Translations under genes and position numbers: made by a program
Notes under the pieces: model-generated
Seen by the model: only the letters and a program-made list of their open reading frames with translations
What the model was told of the DNA's origin: nothing
Databases searched by the model: none
In this document: positions 51,324 to 53,305 of the stretch, one piece after another
Layout: every line of letters begins with the position of its first letter
Numbering within the stretch: position 1 is the first letter of the stretch
Source of the DNA: Spirochaetota bacterium
GTDB lineage: Bacteria > Spirochaetota > B62-G9 > DRHN01
Reading direction: 5' to 3'
NCBI GenBank assembly: GCA_016934265.1
Contig: JAFGTF010000006.1
Span: 1-53,305 of the forward strand
Length of the DNA stretch: 53,305 nucleotides

Positions 51324-52229
51324 ATGTTCAGGAAAACGGTTCTTATCGTGCTTTTTATCCTGCTCGCGGCGACGCTCGCATTCGCAGGCTCACGGGAGGA
51401 GATTCCTCTCGGATCCGAGGAGAATCCCATCATCTGGTCGTTTGTTCCGTCCGGAGAGATGGAACGAGTCGCCGCCGGCGCGGGTGAAGTTGCGGACCTT
51501 CTGTTCGAAAAGACCGGCCTGTACATCAAGACGAACGTTGCGACGGAATACGCCGGCGTCATCGAGGCGCTTTCGAGCGATCCTCCGGAGGCGCACATGG
51601 CGTCACTCGCCACTTTTTCCTACGTGCTCGCCGCGGACCGGGGCGTGGCCAAGGCGGCGCTCGTATCCGTGCGGTACGGCAGCCCGACCTATAACGGGCA
51701 GTTCATAGCCGGAAAAAACACTGGGATCACGCGTGTTGCGGACCTCAAGGGAAAGACATTTGCACGCCCCGATCCGCTTTCCACGAGCGGATGGATAATC
51801 CCGATGCTCACCATGAGGGCAGCGGGAATCAATCCGGAAACCGATCTCATGGAGATCGTCGACGCCGGGTCCCATGACTCGGTCGTCGCCGCCGTGTACA
51901 ACGGCGACGTAGATGCGGGAGCGACCTATGTCGACGCACGGACGAGGATAGAGAAGGATTATCCCGACGTAATGGAAAAGGTGATCGTTTTCGAGGTGAC
52001 CGAGGACATTCCGAACGACGGGGTGCAGTTTTCGCCCGTCGTGCCGAAGGAGCTACGCGAGAAGATCGTGAAAGCGCTCTTAGAGATCGCCGCGACCGAC
52101 AATGGCAAGAAGGCGCTGAAGACCGCCTACCAGTGGACGGCGCTCGAACGGCACGACGACACCTTCTACGACCCATTCCGGCAGGTGCTCCAGGCGGCAG
52201 GTCTCGATATCGCAGAGCTCCAGGAATAA
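51324..52229 (+). CDS. phnD: Phosphate/phosphonate ABC transporter substrate-binding protein, PhnD-like
   Basis: 301 aa. A signal peptide (VLIVLFILLAATLAFAGS) is followed by the PhnD fold (IIWSFVPSGEMERV, DPPEAHMASLATFSYVLA, KGKTFARPDPLSTSGWIIP). It should bind phosphonate, phosphite or a related oxyanion in the periplasm. AAGGAGGGGCATA precedes the ATG. The next genes are the ATPase and a permease, so the operon is phnD-phnC-phnE; no C-P lyase gene lies within the window. Confidence 0.88.
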   Translation: MFRKTVLIVLFILLAATLAFAGSREEIPLGSEENPIIWSFVPSGEMERVAAGAGEVADLLFEKTGLYIKTNVATEYAGVIEALSSDPPEAHMASLATFSYVLAADRGVAKAALVSVRYGSPTYNGQFIAGKNTGITRVADLKGKTFARPDPLSTSGWIIPMLTMRAAGINPETDLMEIVDAGSHDSVVAAVYNGDVDAGATYVDARTRIEKDYPDVMEKVIVFEVTEDIPNDGVQFSPVVPKELREKIVKALLEIAATDNGKKALKTAYQWTALERHDDTFYDPFRQVLQAAGLDIAELQE

Positions 52230-52251
52230 CCCGTCATATAAAAACTGTCTA

Positions 52252-52283
52252 CTGCAAGGGGAGCCCGGTGGTTCCCCTTGCAG
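52252..52283 (+). other. Intercistronic stem-loop between phnD and phnC
   Basis: A perfect 11-bp stem (CTGCAAGGGGA / TCCCCTTGCAG) with a 10-nt loop, not followed by a T-tract. Its position after a binding-protein gene mirrors the hairpin at 4494-4526 and suggests partial termination or RNA stabilisation. Confidence 0.7.
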
Positions 52284-52299
52284 CTAAAACGAGACTGCT

Positions 52300-53085
52300 A
52301 TGCTCGAAGTAACGAACCTCACCAAGATATACGACGACGGTACCCGTGCACTCACCGACGTCAGCTTCACTGTCCAGGACAACGAGTTCCTCGTCATCAT
52401 CGGGCTCAGCGGGTCGGGCAAGTCGACGCTTTTACGCTGCATCAACCGCCTCATAGAGCCCACGGAAGGAAAAGTTTTCCTCGACGGCGTTGATGTCACC
52501 AGTGTGGACGCTCGCGAGCTCCGGCAGATCCGACGAAAGATCGGTATGATATTTCAGCATTTCAACCTCGTGAAGCGCTCCAGCGTTCTCATCAACGCCC
52601 TCGCCGGACGCCTCGGGTACCTCAACCCGCTGAAGAGCCTCATGTACCGTTTTCCGGAAAAGGAACAGAAAAAAGCCCGGGACGCGCTCGAGATGGTCGG
52701 CATACTCGACCAGGCGCATAAGCGGGCGGACGAGCTGTCCGGCGGCCAACAGCAGCGCGTCGGCATCGCACGCGCGCTGATGCAGAACCCGAGTGTGATC
52801 CTCGCCGACGAGCCCGTCGCCTCCCTCGACCCCGTGCTCGCGCACAGCATACTCGGGTATCTCGAGAAGATAAACAAGGAGCAGGGCATCACCATACTCT
52901 GCAGCCTACACTATCTCGACCTCGTGCAGCGATACGCGACGAGGGTGATCGGTCTCCGCGACGGCCGGATAGTATACCGGGGCACGAAACAGGACATACA
53001 GCGCATGACGGACGAACAGTTCAGGGAGATCTACGGCGAAGAGGCGGTACGGGTCTCCGCCGGACTCGAGGGTAAGGTCGAATAA
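52300..53085 (+). CDS. phnC: Phosphonate ABC transporter ATP-binding protein, PhnC-like
   Basis: 261 aa. Walker A GLSGSGKSTLLR, Q-loop MIFQHFNLVKRSSVLIN (typical of PhnC), signature LSGGQQQRVGIARAL and Walker B VILADEP, then SLDP. The PhnC-specific loop GRLGYLNPLKSLMYRFPE is also present. It energises the importer whose binding protein is encoded upstream. The stop lies 2 nt before the permease start. Confidence 0.92.
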   Translation: MLEVTNLTKIYDDGTRALTDVSFTVQDNEFLVIIGLSGSGKSTLLRCINRLIEPTEGKVFLDGVDVTSVDARELRQIRRKIGMIFQHFNLVKRSSVLINALAGRLGYLNPLKSLMYRFPEKEQKKARDALEMVGILDQAHKRADELSGGQQQRVGIARALMQNPSVILADEPVASLDPVLAHSILGYLEKINKEQGITILCSLHYLDLVQRYATRVIGLRDGRIVYRGTKQDIQRMTDEQFREIYGEEAVRVSAGLEGKVE

Positions 53086-53087
53086 TA

Positions 53088-53305
53088 ATGGCACTGCGAA
53101 AGAATAAAAACGGCAAGAAACGCCCCGTTCCATCAAAAAAGAGTGATTTCGAATCCCTCGTGCCCGGGAGCGCCGCCGCCGCCGTTTCTTTCTTCATTCC
53201 CGGCTTCGGACAGATACTCGCGGGCCAGCTGCGCAGGGGATTTTTACTCCTCGGCTCCCTCGGCGGCGGTGCGGGACTGCTCATCTGGCGCGTGCACCTT
53301 CTCGC
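53088..53305 (+). CDS. phnE: Phosphonate ABC transporter permease, PhnE-like (5' part only)
   Basis: Only 72 codons are in the window; the gene continues past the right edge. It starts with a basic tail (MALRKNKNGKKRPVP) and then a short hydrophobic pair with the motif FFIPGFGQILAGQLRRGFLLLGS, a TM2-like extension sometimes seen in front of PhnE permeases. Assignment rests largely on position behind phnD and phnC. Confidence 0.65.
   Translation, partial: MALRKNKNGKKRPVPSKKSDFESLVPGSAAAAVSFFIPGFGQILAGQLRRGFLLLGSLGGGAGLLIWRVHLL

Overview
The window looks like part of the chromosome of an anaerobic, probably fermentative or acetogenic, Gram-negative-type bacterium. Evidence includes an OmpA-type lipoprotein, several ABC importers with periplasmic binding proteins, a glycyl radical enzyme (GRE) with its activase, an aldehyde:ferredoxin oxidoreductase, and very strong AGGAGG-type ribosome binding sites. 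The style of the binding proteins and of the PhnE N-terminus is reminiscent of spirochaetes, but I cannot prove the phylum from the window. No rRNA, insertion sequence or CRISPR array is visible. Of 44 complete genes, 12 end in TAG, 17 in TAA and 15 in TGA.

Region by region. (1) 1-2.6 kb: a short direct repeat, a terminator, an OmpA-like lipoprotein and a DUF89 (ARMT1-like) protein. (2) 2.9-8.9 kb: a sigma70 promoter with a ~355-nt leader, a PotD/PotB/PotC/PotA-like ABC importer and a non-pyrrolysine MttB homologue. (3) 9.2-17.8 kb: a complete bacterial pyrrolysine (Pyl) system. It contains mttB with an in-frame UAG, split synthetase pylSc, corrinoid protein mttC, pylB, pylC, pylD, the CUA tRNA gene pylT, pylSn, and mtbB with an in-frame UAG. 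A GabT-like aminotransferase follows. Together these should import and demethylate tri-/dimethylamine and probably a quaternary amine, using Pyl as residue 22 of the code. (4) 19.3-36.3 kb, minus strand: a large catabolic island. It holds a GRE with a PFL-like Cys-Cys active site, an HAD-type dehydrogenase, a ThDP enzyme, an AOR, the GRE activase, three amidohydrolase_2 proteins, a taurine/nitrate-type ABC importer and an AcoR-type sigma54 activator. Sigma54 promoter matches lie in front of the transporter genes and of the divergent plus-strand operon. The substrate is unknown. (5) 36.8-41.5 kb: a degenerate MDR alcohol dehydrogenase, a tartrate/D-malate dehydrogenase, and an archaeal-type GAPDH plus archaeal-type phosphoglycerate kinase. 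(6) 41.7-53.3 kb: GbsR/hydrolase/DUF2148 operon, YeiH-family transporter with a 43-aa membrane partner, TetR regulator, NAD-dependent epimerase with a TetR-like operator, a Re-citrate-synthase-like HMGL enzyme, a radical SAM/SPASM protein, a PAS-HD-GYP protein, and the start of a phosphonate-type phnDCE operon that runs off the right edge.

The most striking items are the Pyl cassette and its peculiarities. pylC and pylD are separated only by a single in-frame UAG, and the tRNA anticodon loop carries C instead of U33. The uncharacterised GRE gene island and the archaeal-type Gap/Pgk pair stand out as well.
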